DNA of 64,000 bases from Nevskiaceae bacterium (GTDB lineage Bacteria > Pseudomonadota > Gammaproteobacteria > Steroidobacterales > Steroidobacteraceae), in assembly GCA_024234075.1 (NCBI GenBank), contig JACKOV010000008.1, positions 20,271-84,270 of the forward strand. Reading direction: 5' to 3'. The number at the start of each line of letters is the position of its first letter. Within the stretch, counting starts at the first letter, position 1. The translations under genes were made by a program, and so were the position numbers. The notes beneath the pieces were generated by a model that was not told where the DNA came from, did not search any database, and saw only the letters and a list, made by a program, of their open reading frames with translations. Shown here piece by piece: positions 27,731 to 38,445 of the stretch.

Positions 27731-29168
27731 TCGGTCCCTGGCGCTCGCTCTGGGTGCGGTGTTCCTGCTTGCGGGCTGCGGTGCGCTGGTACCGAAGCTG
27801 CCCGAGCAGCAATCGGGCATTGCGGCGGTCTGGCCTTTGCCGCCGACGACCGGTGCCGGTGCCGAGTCACCGGCGCAGGCTGCTTCGACCGCCGGCGCTG
27901 AGGCAGGCGCGGCACCGTCTGCAGCGGACATCGGCTGGCGGGATTTTTTCACGGACCCGAATCTCGAACAGCTGATCGAGCTGGCGCTGACCAACAACCG
28001 CGATCTGCGTGCTGCCGTGCTCAACGTCGAGCGGGCGCGAGCTCAATATCGCGTCCAGCGTGCCAGCCGCCTGCCGTCGATCGTTGCCAGCGGTGCCATG
28101 ACGCGCAGCGGTGGAGAAGATCTGCCGGTCAGCGAGACCGCCAGCGCGATGGCCGGGGTTCCGGATTTCGAGCTTGATCTTTTTGGCCGGGTACGCAATC
28201 TGAGTGCGGCACAGCTGCAGCGCTACTTCGCCGAAGAGGCGGCACGACGTGCGGCGCAGCTGACGCTGATAGCGGAGATCGCCAATGCCTATCTGACGCT
28301 GAGCGCCGATCAGGAGTCGCAACGCGTGGCCCGCGAGGCGCTGGCCAATCGCGAGCAAGCCCTGTCATTGACCGAAAAGCGGCATGAACTGGGGGCCGTC
28401 TCCGCGCTCGATGTGCATCAGGCCCAGACGGCGGTCGAGACCGCGCGGACGGATGTGGCGCGCTATGCGGGACAGGTCGCGCGCGACATCAACGCGCTCA
28501 CGCTGCTGGTCGGCGCACCGGTCGATCCGGCACTGTTGCCGGTCCGTTTCGATCTTCAGGTGAGCGGACTCGGTCCGTTGCCGGCCGGCTTGCCGTCCGA
28601 AGTTCTGCTGCGTCGTCCCGACATCCAGCAGACCGAGCGGTTGCTGCGCGCGGCCAACGCCAATATCGGTGCGGCCCGCGCGGCTTTCTTCCCCTCGGTC
28701 AGCCTGACGGGCCGGGTCGGTTACGCCAGCGATCGGCTCTCCGACGTGTTCGACAGTGGCACCCGTATCTGGAGTTTTACGCCGCAAGTGACCCTGCCGA
28801 TCTTCCAGGGCGGCCGCCTCGTCGCAGGGCTGCGCTCGGCCACGGTTGATCGCGACATCGCTCTTGCCCGGTACGAGAAGGCGATCCAGAGCGGGTTCCG
28901 TGACGTGGCCGATGCGCTTGCGCTGACCCGCACCCTGGCCGAACAGAAGGCTTCGCAGCAGGCCTTGGTCACTGCGGCGATGCGGGCGGACGAACTCTCC
29001 AGGGTGCGCTACGAAGGTGGGCGCGACAGCTACTTGGTGCTGCTCGATTCGCAGCGGACGCTCTACAGCGCGCGCCAGTCGCTGATCGCAACCCAGCTTG
29101 CCGAGCAGTCGAACCGCGTCTCGCTCTACAAGGTTCTGGGCGGGGGCTGGAACGAGACGACGCCATGA
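27723..29168 (+). CDS. Outer-membrane efflux factor, NodT/OprM-like lipoprotein
   Basis: About 481 residues, TolC-superfamily channel that completes the tripartite RND pump. The lipoprotein signal ends in FLLAGC. Two repeats of the outer-membrane efflux domain are visible, including TNNRDLRAAVLNVERARAQY, FELDLFGRVRN and LLRRPDIQQTERLLRAANAN. The ending KVLGGGW is typical of OprM-like proteins. GTG at 27720 is an alternative start. It overlaps the pump gene's end and its own stop overlaps the TetR start. Confidence 0.95.
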   Translation: MRDRSLALALGAVFLLAGCGALVPKLPEQQSGIAAVWPLPPTTGAGAESPAQAASTAGAEAGAAPSAADIGWRDFFTDPNLEQLIELALTNNRDLRAAVLNVERARAQYRVQRASRLPSIVASGAMTRSGGEDLPVSETASAMAGVPDFELDLFGRVRNLSAAQLQRYFAEEAARRAAQLTLIAEIANAYLTLSADQESQRVAREALANREQALSLTEKRHELGAVSALDVHQAQTAVETARTDVARYAGQVARDINALTLLVGAPVDPALLPVRFDLQVSGLGPLPAGLPSEVLLRRPDIQQTERLLRAANANIGAARAAFFPSVSLTGRVGYASDRLSDVFDSGTRIWSFTPQVTLPIFQGGRLVAGLRSATVDRDIALARYEKAIQSGFRDVADALALTRTLAEQKASQQALVTAAMRADELSRVRYEGGRDSYLVLLDSQRTLYSARQSLIATQLAEQSNRVSLYKVLGGGWNETTP

Positions 29169-29806
29169 TGGCGGAAGACGCAATGGAAACGGCGTGCAGG
29201 TCGGGTGCGCGAGCCGCCGCGCAGCGCACGCGCATCCTGCAGGCGGCGCAGAAGTGTTTCGTCGAGCATGGTTTCCATGCCGCCAGCATGGCCACGATCG
29301 CGCAGACCGCCGAGATGAGTCCGGGACTGATCTACCGCTACTTTCGCAGCAAGAGCGAGATCATCCTGGCGATCATCGAGCGTCAGCTGGAAATCGTTCG
29401 CGAGCGGATCGGCAGTCTGCATGTCGCCAACGACCTGGCGGCCGGGATCGCCGATTCATTTCATGCGCCGACCGATTGCCATGACGACATGATCATTGCG
29501 CCGCTCTTCCTCGAGACATCGGCCGAGGCGACCCGGGACCCGCAGGTGGGTGCCGCGGTTGCAGCCGTCGATACGGCCGTGCGGACCGAGTTCACCCGCG
29601 TGTTGATGCGCGCGCGGGAGGAGGGTGGCTACGGACTCCCGGAGGAGCTTGCGACCAAACGCGCCCTGATGCTGTTGTGTCTGTTCGAAGGTCTGAAGGT
29701 GCGCGAGGCGCGCGAGCCACACCTCGATCATGGGCTGCTCGAATCCGCATTGGGCGATATCCTCGGATTGCTGCTCGCGCCGCAGTCGGCCGAGCCGGCC
29801 GGATAG
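29165..29806 (+). CDS. TetR-family regulator at the end of the RND operon
   Basis: A 213-residue repressor. The HTH is at about residues 20-65: RTRILQAAQKCFVEHGFHAA, then MSPGLIYRYFRSKSEIILAI. The variable ligand domain follows. ATG 29165 overlaps the outer-membrane factor stop. Placing the regulator last in the operon rather than divergently gives negative feedback: derepression makes more repressor. The palindrome at 23428-23445 is the likely target. Inducer unknown. Confidence 0.92.
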   Translation: MMAEDAMETACRSGARAAAQRTRILQAAQKCFVEHGFHAASMATIAQTAEMSPGLIYRYFRSKSEIILAIIERQLEIVRERIGSLHVANDLAAGIADSFHAPTDCHDDMIIAPLFLETSAEATRDPQVGAAVAAVDTAVRTEFTRVLMRAREEGGYGLPEELATKRALMLLCLFEGLKVREAREPHLDHGLLESALGDILGLLLAPQSAEPAG

Positions 29807-30250
29807 TCGATGCTGCGGTATCGCTAGCCGGCCGATCGTTCCACCCGGACCACAGTCAGCACCGGGACCAGTCCCGCCAGCACGATCAACAGTGCCGCAA
29901 CGGCCGCCTCTTCATAGTTTCCGCGCACGGCTTCGCCGTAGAGATGCATCGCACCACGTAGGCGCAGGCGATCGCGGTGCCCGAGCCCAGCAGCAGTCCG
30001 GTCGATACGCCGACCTTGCGCATGGCGTATACGACGATCATCGTCCCACGCCTGGTGTTCGTCTACCGGGGCGCGGCACACCGTTCCCTCGTTCTTGCGG
30101 ATCCACTGCCACACGCGGCTGCGGTGCCGGTCGACCATCGTCCCCGGAGACGTCGACGTGCAGATAAACGCCTTCCCACCTGCACCGCAGACAAACACGA
30201 GTTCGCGAGGGGAGTGGCTCTGCCCGTCATATGAGCATTGCAGCCCCGCC
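29807..30250 (-). pseudogene. Decayed fragment, possibly ABC transporter permease C-terminus
   Basis: This 444-bp gap has no intact gene. On the minus strand from about 29980 to 29827 a frame reads LYGEAVRGNYEEAAVAALL followed by a hydrophobic helix and a short basic tail before a stop at 29824. This looks like the end of a binding-protein-dependent permease of the iron/aminoethylphosphonate type. Just upstream (about 30055-29975) a neighbouring frame gives MIVVYAMRKVGVSTGLLLGS, so a frameshift is likely. The rest of the gap, up to the response-regulator stop, shows nothing I recognise. Confidence 0.35.
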
Positions 30251-30955
30251 TCACTCTTCGTATTTGTAGCCTACGCCATACACTGAATGGATCAGCTCGT
30301 GCTCGCCCATGACACGGGCGATCTTGCGGCGCAGCTTCTTGACGTGACTGTCGACCGTGCGGTCGGCGACGATGTGTTCGTCCCGGTACATCGCATCCAT
30401 GAGTTGATCGCGCGAATAGATGCGACCGGGTTGGCTCGCAAGCACTCGCAGCAGCTGGAATTCGACCGCCGTAAGACCGAGGTCGCGGCCGCCCAGGCTC
30501 GCGCTCCAGCGGTCCGGGTCCAGTACCAGAGTGGCCGTGCCGGCAGCCGGATCCTGTGCATTGCTCGTCGGCGTGTCGCGGCTGTCCCGTCGCGTTGTGC
30601 GTCGCAGCACGGCATGCACACGTGCCACGACCTCCCGCGGGCTGAAGGGCTTGCAGATGTAGTCGTCCGCCTGCAACGCGAGACCGAGCAAGCGGTCGAT
30701 CTCGTCCACCCTCGCGGTCACCATGATGATGGCGGTGTCCGAGAACGTGCGCAGTTCCTGGCAGATGTCGAGCCCGCTGCGCCCCGGCAGCATCAGGTCG
30801 AGCAGCACCAGGTCGCAGCCGTTGTGGCGCACCCAGTCGACGACCTGGTCGCCTCGCCCAAGGTGGAAGGTTTCGTAGCCGTCGCGCCGCAGGTAATCGC
30901 GCAGCACGTCGGCGATCTTCTCCTCGTCTTCGACGATGAGAACGCGATGGGTCAC
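30251..30955 (-). CDS. baeR: BaeR-like OmpR-family response regulator
   Basis: A 234-residue response regulator. The receiver holds the phosphate-accepting Asp near residue 53 (LVLLDLMLPG), acidic VEDEE, and the conserved Thr and Lys (MVTARVDEIDRLLGL, CKPFSPREVVARV). The winged-helix effector ends HSVYGVGYKYEE. Motifs such as EIDRLLGL and DDYICKPFSPREVVARV match BaeR closely. It overlaps its kinase gene by 4 bp. BaeR activates RND efflux genes in enterobacteria; here the divergent macAB operon is the plausible target. Confidence 0.85.
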   Translation of the reverse strand: MTHRVLIVEDEEKIADVLRDYLRRDGYETFHLGRGDQVVDWVRHNGCDLVLLDLMLPGRSGLDICQELRTFSDTAIIMVTARVDEIDRLLGLALQADDYICKPFSPREVVARVHAVLRRTTRRDSRDTPTSNAQDPAAGTATLVLDPDRWSASLGGRDLGLTAVEFQLLRVLASQPGRIYSRDQLMDAMYRDEHIVADRTVDSHVKKLRRKIARVMGEHELIHSVYGVGYKYEE

Positions 30956-32400
30956 GACTGCACGACCGGCGTTGCCAGCGGAAGATGCAGGACCCAGCGC
31001 AGTCCGCCCATCGGGCTGGCCTCGGCCGTGATGCGGCCGTCATGGGCTTGTACGATGGCGGCGACGATGGCGAGTCCCAGACCCGAGCCGCCGCTGCTGC
31101 GCGCGCGCGAGCCGTCGACGCGATAGAGCCGGTCGGTGAGATGGGGCAGGTCGTCCGCCGGCACGCCGGGGGCGCTGTCCTCCCAGCGCAGCACGGCGGC
31201 ATCCGCTTCGGCGGCGAGCGTGATGTGCAGCGTGGCCGGAGCATCGGTATAGCGCAGTGTGTTCTGCAGGAGGTTGCCGAAGACCTGCATGAGGCGGTCG
31301 GCATCGGCGTCGACGCACAGTGCCGGGTCGAGCGTGGTCTCGACGTGCAACGGCTTGTCGTGGATCGCCGCCCGCTGTGACGCCAGGCAGTCCTCCACCA
31401 CCTCGGCCAATGGCAGCGGTTCCTTGTGGTAGCTCAGCGCGCCGAGGTCGGACAGCGACAGCATGCGCAGGTCCTCGACCAGACGCATGAGCTGATTGGT
31501 CTCCTGGGCCAGGGAGCTCAGGCCTTCGCGGCTCAATGGCCGCACGCCGTCCTCCAGGGCTTCGATTTCGGCACGCAGCGTGGTGAGCGGCGTACGCAGC
31601 TCGTGCGCGATGTCCGCAATCCATTGCTGGCGTGCCTGCTGCGCGGCTTCGAGCGCGCCAGCGAGACGGTTGAAGTCGCCGGCCAGCCGCTCCAGCTCGT
31701 CGTCGCCATGCACGTCCAGGCGCGTGGCATAGTGGCCCTGCGCCAGTGCCGCGGCGCCGGCCGACAGTGCGTTGAGGCGCCGCGACAGCCAGTGCGCGAT
31801 CAGGGCCGCGTTCACCAGCACCGCCGCCAGCAGACCGATGGCGATGGCGCCGAATCGCCGGTTCTGTTCGGCGGAGAAGACCCGCTCCAGCGACTCGACC
31901 ACCTGCAGCCGCGGCACATAGGCGAGATAGCCGACCGTGCGGCCATCGACGGCGATCGGGCGGCGTACCGCATCTGCCGCACGTTCGGCCATGCCGATTA
32001 GCACGCTGCCGTCGGCATCGAGCAGCATGAGGCGCGGATCCATCGTGATGGGCGGTGCGGGGGGTGGGTCGCGCTCGTAGGGCGATCCGGAATCGGTGCG
32101 CCGGATGTCGTCCCGTCCGCCACGTGCGGCACGGCCGCTGCCCAGCTCTTCGCGCAGCAGCAACGACCAGCTGCGCCGGTCGTCAGTCAGCCAGTGCCAG
32201 TTGTATTGCTGCCGATAGCCGTCGGCGAGCCGTACCACGACCGGATCCAGTCGTGCTTCTTCGGTCTTGTGGAGGTAGTCCCCGAGGCCTTGCTCGAAGC
32301 TCCAGCCGTAGATGAGGAACGCCGCGGCCACCAGTACGACATTGGCGCCGGCGATGGCGAGGAACAGTTTGACGCGCAGCGTGTCGAAACGCAGTTTCAT
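30952..32400 (-). CDS. baeS: BaeS-like sensor histidine kinase
   Basis: A 482-residue membrane kinase. One helix near the N-terminus (LFLAIAGANVVLVAAAFLIY), a periplasmic sensor region of about 145 residues, and a second helix near 185-205 are followed by HAMP. HisKA has IADIAHELRTPLTTLRAEIE, with the phospho-His near residue 265. The HATPase has NLLQNTLRYTD and GSGLGLAIV. Periplasmic sensing of envelope stress is the known BaeS role. It is divergent from macA across 138 bp. Confidence 0.87.
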   Translation of the reverse strand: MKLRFDTLRVKLFLAIAGANVVLVAAAFLIYGWSFEQGLGDYLHKTEEARLDPVVVRLADGYRQQYNWHWLTDDRRSWSLLLREELGSGRAARGGRDDIRRTDSGSPYERDPPPAPPITMDPRLMLLDADGSVLIGMAERAADAVRRPIAVDGRTVGYLAYVPRLQVVESLERVFSAEQNRRFGAIAIGLLAAVLVNAALIAHWLSRRLNALSAGAAALAQGHYATRLDVHGDDELERLAGDFNRLAGALEAAQQARQQWIADIAHELRTPLTTLRAEIEALEDGVRPLSREGLSSLAQETNQLMRLVEDLRMLSLSDLGALSYHKEPLPLAEVVEDCLASQRAAIHDKPLHVETTLDPALCVDADADRLMQVFGNLLQNTLRYTDAPATLHITLAAEADAAVLRWEDSAPGVPADDLPHLTDRLYRVDGSRARSSGGSGLGLAIVAAIVQAHDGRITAEASPMGGLRWVLHLPLATPVVQS

Positions 32401-32538
32401 GGGGCCGAGCCTACGAGAAGAATTTGGAAGCTTTGTGCACCGGGCTGTTCACAATAGATCCATAATGTTTCCTCAGTCTCCGTTCACTGTTCGGGCCGTG
32501 AGTATCCGTTCCAGAATGGAAAAAAATCGCAACTTCCC

Positions 32539-33959
32539 ATGAACGATGACACAGCGTCCCGCGGCGGCGCCAGCACGGCGAACCGACTCCTGCACTCCCG
32601 CATCCTGCAAGTGGCATTGATTTTGCTGCTGGCCTTCGGTGCCTGGAAACTGTTCCGCCATTTTTTCCCGGCAGGCGCCGGCGATCTGAACGTCTATGCC
32701 ACCGTGGAGCGGGGTTCCATCGAGGACCTGGTGACCGCCACCGGGGCGCTGCAGCCGCGCGACTACGTGGATGTGGGCGCACAGGTCTCCGGCCAGCTGC
32801 GCCGGATATTCGTGGACGTCGGCAGCGAGGTGCAGCAAGGCGATCTGCTCGCTGAAATCGATGCCGAACAGTCCATCGCGCGTGTGGACGCCAGCCGCGC
32901 CCAGCTGCGCTCGCAGCAGGCGCAGTTGCTGCAGCGCGAGGCCGATCTCGAAAAGGCCGGGCGCGACTTCCAGCGCCAGCAGAACCTCATGAAGGAAGAC
33001 GCGACCAGCGCCAGCGCGCTGCAGGATGCGCAGACGACTCTCGAGACCACGCGTGCCGCCATCGCGGCGCTCAAGGCCCAGATGCAGCAGCTGCAGGCCA
33101 GCATGCGCGTGGAGGAGGCCAATCTCAAATACACCAAGATCTACGCGCCCATGGCCGGCACCGTAGTGAGCATCACGGCTCGTCAGGGCCAGACGCTCAA
33201 CACCAACCAGCAGGCGCCCACCATCCTGCGCATCGCGGACCTGTCGACGATGACGGTGCAGACGCAGGTGTCCGAAGCCGATGTGGGCAAGCTGCGCGAA
33301 GGCATGAGTGCCTATTTCACGACGTTGGGCAGTCAGGGGCGGCGCTGGTACGGCACGCTGCGCAAGATCGAGCCGACGCCCACGGTGACTAACAACGTGG
33401 TGCTCTACAACGCGCTGTTCGATGTTCCGAATCCGAATCGCAGCCTGCTGACGCAGATGACCGCCCAGGTGTTCTTCGTGGTTGCCGAGGCGCGGGATGT
33501 GCTGGTGGTGCCGATGTCGGCACTGACGATGCAGCGGCCACAGGGTGTCGCTGCGGCGCGCCTGGAAGGTGGTCGCCGGGCCGCCGCCGAGGCTCAGGGC
33601 GAGCAGCAGAGGCCCCGCGGCGAGCGCCGGCAGCAGCCGGCGTCCGCGGAAGGCGGTGGTGCTGACGCTCCGGCCGAAGCAGCCGGCGGCAGCCAGGGCC
33701 GATCGGAACGCCCCCGCCGGTCGCGTCCGGCGACTGTGCAGCTGGCGCAAGCCGGCGGGAGCCTCGTGACCCGCGAAGTGCAGGTGGGCGTCAGCAACCG
33801 TGTGCATGCCGAGATCGTCGCCGGTCTCGAGGAAGGCGACCGGATCGTGGCGGGGCAACGGCAGCTCGAGAGCGAGTCGCGGAGCAGTGGCAGTCAGCTG
33901 GGCCGCGGCGCCGCGGCGGGCGGTTTCGGTCCGCCGATGGGCATTCCGGGAGGGCGCTG

Positions 33960-33960
<1 letters not shown>
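32539..33960 (+). CDS. macA: MacA-like periplasmic adaptor
   Basis: A 473-residue membrane fusion protein with one N-terminal inner-membrane anchor (ILQVALILLLAFGAW). Barrel-sandwich halves are QVSGQLRRIFVDVGSEVQQG and KYTKIYAPMAGTVVSITARQ, around a long coiled coil at about 115-195. VLVVPMSALTMQ precedes a low-complexity Arg/Glu/Ala/Gln insertion at about 337-402 that is absent in classical MacA. It stimulates MacB ATPase and joins it to the outer-membrane channel. First gene of macA-macB-channel. Confidence 0.93.
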
Positions 33961-35911
<1,951 letters not shown>

Positions 35912-35915
<4 letters not shown>

Positions 35916-37327
35916 ACATGCAAGTGATCCGACTTTCCACCGTTACGGCGTGTTTCACACTGGTGCTCGCCGGCTGCGCGGGCGGAGCCGTGCAGCGCCC
36001 CGACTTGCCATTGCCGGCGACCTATGACGAGGTGGCGCGCAGCGTGCCGGCGTCCGATGACACGGCGCAGGCGGCCGAGGTGTCGCCGCAATGGTGGCGC
36101 AGTTTCAATTCGCCGCAGCTCGACGACTGGATCGAAACGCGGCTGGATGCCGGTCCGGATCTGCGCATTGCCGCCGAGCGTGTCCTGCAGGCGCGCATGG
36201 CGCTGCGGGTTGCAGGCAGTGACCGTTTCCCCGATGCAGGCATCAGCGCCAGCAGCTCCCGATCGCGCAACGATTCGCGGGGTGCTGCGCCGGTGGATCG
36301 CGAATCCACCTCGGCGGGCCTTTCGATCGGTTACGAGGTGGACCTCTGGGGGCGTATCGCCGCCAATGTGCGGGGTGCGCGCGCGCAGTACGAGGCGACC
36401 CGTTACGATTTCGAGTCGTTGAGAATCGCTGCCGCGAGCACCCTGGCATCGACCTACTTCCAGATGCTGGCCACGGCCGAACGCCTGGAGATCGCGCGCC
36501 GGAATCTCGCCATCGCCGAACGAGTGCTCGGCATTGTCGAGGCGCGCTACCGCAACGGCGTTGCGACACCGCTCGAGGTCAGCCAGCAGCGCACGACCGT
36601 GTTCGCGCAGCGTACGGCACTGCTGCCGCTCGAAACCCGGCAGCGCCAGCTCCAGTCTGCGGTGGCGTTGCTGCTGGGGGAGGTGCCGCAGGGCTTTGCC
36701 GCGAGCAGCGAGAGCTTTGCCCAGTTGGCCGTGCCGCAGGTGGCGCCGGGTCTGCCTTCGACATTGCTGGTGCGGCGCCCCGATCTCGCGGCCGCGGAGG
36801 CCGATCTGGCGGCGGCGGCGGCCGATGTGCACGTGGCGCGCACGTCGCTGTTGCCGTCCATCTCGTTGTCCGGTTCCGGTGGCCTGTCCAGCAGCGAGCT
36901 GCTGTCGCTGACCAATCCAGCCACCAGTCTGTCGGCAGCGCTGTCGATGGGCCTGACCCTGTTCGACGCCGGGCGGCGCAGCGCGCAGATCCAGTCGGCC
37001 CGCTCGCGGCAGCGCGTGGCGGTGGAAACCTATGCCGCCGCCGTGCGTACCGCGCTCAAGGAAGTCGACGACGCGCTCGGCAATGCCGACGTCGGTGCCC
37101 GGCAGGAGGCGAGCCAGCAGGAGACCGTCGCGCAAGCGCGGCGTGCGCTGCAGCTTGCGGAACTGCGTTACCGCGAAGGGGCCGACGAGCTGCTTGCCGT
37201 GCTGGACAGCCAGCGCGTGCTGTTCCAGGCTGAAGACGCGCTGCTGCAGCTGCGGCTCGAGCGGCTCAATGCGGCGCTGGATCTGTATCGCGCGCTGGGT
37301 GGCGGTTGGGAGGGGGCGGCGTCGTGA
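35912..37327 (+). CDS. Outer-membrane efflux factor, NodT-like (MacAB partner)
   Basis: A 471-residue TolC-superfamily lipoprotein; signal ends LVLAGC. Two efflux-domain repeats are evident, with TRLDAGPDLRIAAERVLQAR in modified form (ETRLDAGPDLRIAAERV), GYEVDLWGRIAANVRGAR, LLVRRPDLAAAEADLAAA and terminal RALGGGWEG. It overlaps macB by 4 bp, so MacA, MacB and the channel form a complete tripartite unit. It is distinct in sequence from the RND channel at 27723. Confidence 0.94.
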
Positions 37328-37692
37328 TCATCCGTCCGACGCGGCCGGACGATCAGGCTGCGATCTGGGTCATCATCGAGCCGACGATTCGAGCCGGGGA
37401 GACCTGCACCCTGGATCCCGCCATGACCCGCGAGCAGGTGCTGGCGTAGCGGATGGGCGCCGACGAGGAGACGTTCGTTGCCGAAGAGAGCGGGGCGAGC
37501 GAACAGGCCAGATCGAAAGGCTGCCGGGCGATGCAGTTCAACTTCGTCGTGAGCACCAGTGATCGATCCGCTCGCCGGTGGCAGTCGATGGAGTTCGACA
37601 TCGTGGGGCGCTTGCCGCCGGCGTTTCATCACCCGGTGCGCGGCTACGTCGATGCGCTGGTGATGTATCGGGCCTTTCGGGTTGCGGGATAA
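37324..37692 (+). pseudogene. GNAT acetyltransferase, interrupted and internally deleted
   Basis: The frame from GTG 37324 reads like a GNAT N-acetyltransferase: IIRPTRPDDQAAIWVIIEPT, then TCTLDPAMTREQVLA. A TAG at 37447-37449 falls where relatives have an aromatic residue. The same frame continues with MGADEETFVAEESGA, but then jumps to SKGCRAMQFNFVVSTSDRSA, missing about 40 residues that carry the acetyl-CoA-binding loop. It ends GYVDALVMYRAF. Stop codon plus loss of the cofactor site means it is not functional. Confidence 0.85.
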
Positions 37693-37748
37693 TGCAATGC
37701 CGACCTTTGGTTTAAACTCCCTGGCTTGGTAGACGTAAGGAGAATGCC

Positions 37749-37955
37749 ATGAGTGTTGCACGAGTCACGGAGATCAAGGCGAGCAGCAAGAAGAGCTTCG
37801 ATGACGCCATTGCCGTCGGTTTGTCGCGAGCCAACAAGACGCTGAAGAACGTCAAGGGCGCCTGGATCAAGGAACAGGAAATCTCGATCGGCGACAACGG
37901 CAAGATCGACGAATATCGCGTGCTGATGAAAGTCACGTTCATCCTCAACGACTGA
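37749..37955 (+). CDS. Dodecin
   Basis: A 68-residue flavin-binding storage protein that forms hollow dodecamers. MSVARVTEIKASSKKSFDDA, GLSRANKTLKNVKGAW and IDEYRVLMKVTF match the family along the full length, including the flavin-stacking Trp. AAGGAG lies eight bases before ATG 37749. A terminator follows at 37981, so it is a single-gene transcript. Confidence 0.96.
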   Translation: MSVARVTEIKASSKKSFDDAIAVGLSRANKTLKNVKGAWIKEQEISIGDNGKIDEYRVLMKVTFILND

Positions 37956-37980
37956 TCGCCACCGGCGAACAGCCTGGACA

Positions 37981-38006
37981 AGCCCGGCGCAATGCCGGGC
38001 TTTATT
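37981..38006 (+). terminator. Rho-independent terminator after dodecin
   Basis: AGCCCGGC (37981-37988), loop GCAAT, GCCGGGCT (37994-38001), then TTATT. A perfect 8-bp GC-rich stem with a short T-rich tail, 26 bp after the dodecin stop. Confidence 0.85.
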
Positions 38007-38063
38007 CAAGCTGACGATCATGGCCGAAGCGCGGAACGGGTTTTTCCTGGTCGACATGCCGTG

Positions 38064-38411
38064 ATGGCCCGCCGCCCTAGCCTGGTCGTCGACGAGCGAG
38101 CGTCGGAGCGGCAACTCGCCCGGGCAGTGGCCGCACTGGACTCCGGCAAATCAGCGGTCATCCTGAAGGGCGTCGTCTGTTTGCACCCGGGACAGTTCCA
38201 GATCCTCTGTGAAGTGCTCGATCCTGCCCCACTGCAGCATCGCTGCGCGCAGGAGTATGCGGTCATGGTGGAGAACGCGAGGCGGGCGCTCGCCTGCTCG
38301 GCGCTGGGCGCTCGACTGCCGGTCCGCGCCCAGTATTGGGTCGTGGTCGAGCAATATGGAGCCGCGGCAGCCGAGCCGTTGTGGGTCGAGCCGCCGCGGT
38401 GCCGGACCTGA
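38064..38411 (+). CDS. Hypothetical protein (115 residues)
   Basis: I do not recognise this family. ATG 38064 starts a frame with strong GC at third codon positions; the frame is open 72 bp further upstream but that part crosses the dodecin terminator. The product is probably soluble: ARAVAALDSGKSAVILKGVV in the middle and RLPVRAQYWVVVEQYGAAAA near the end. No signal peptide, membrane segment or metal motif is visible. It stands alone between dodecin and convergent membrane genes. Confidence 0.5.
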   Translation: MARRPSLVVDERASERQLARAVAALDSGKSAVILKGVVCLHPGQFQILCEVLDPAPLQHRCAQEYAVMVENARRALACSALGARLPVRAQYWVVVEQYGAAAAEPLWVEPPRCRT

Positions 38412-38445
38412 CCTGACCTGACCGGAGCGTCAGTCGCTGCGGCCT

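Noticed and set aside
38403..38424. Short ACCTG tandem repeat after the hypothetical gene
   Set aside because: Only three full units, in a gap with the stop codon; too short to call a functional repeat or slippage site.
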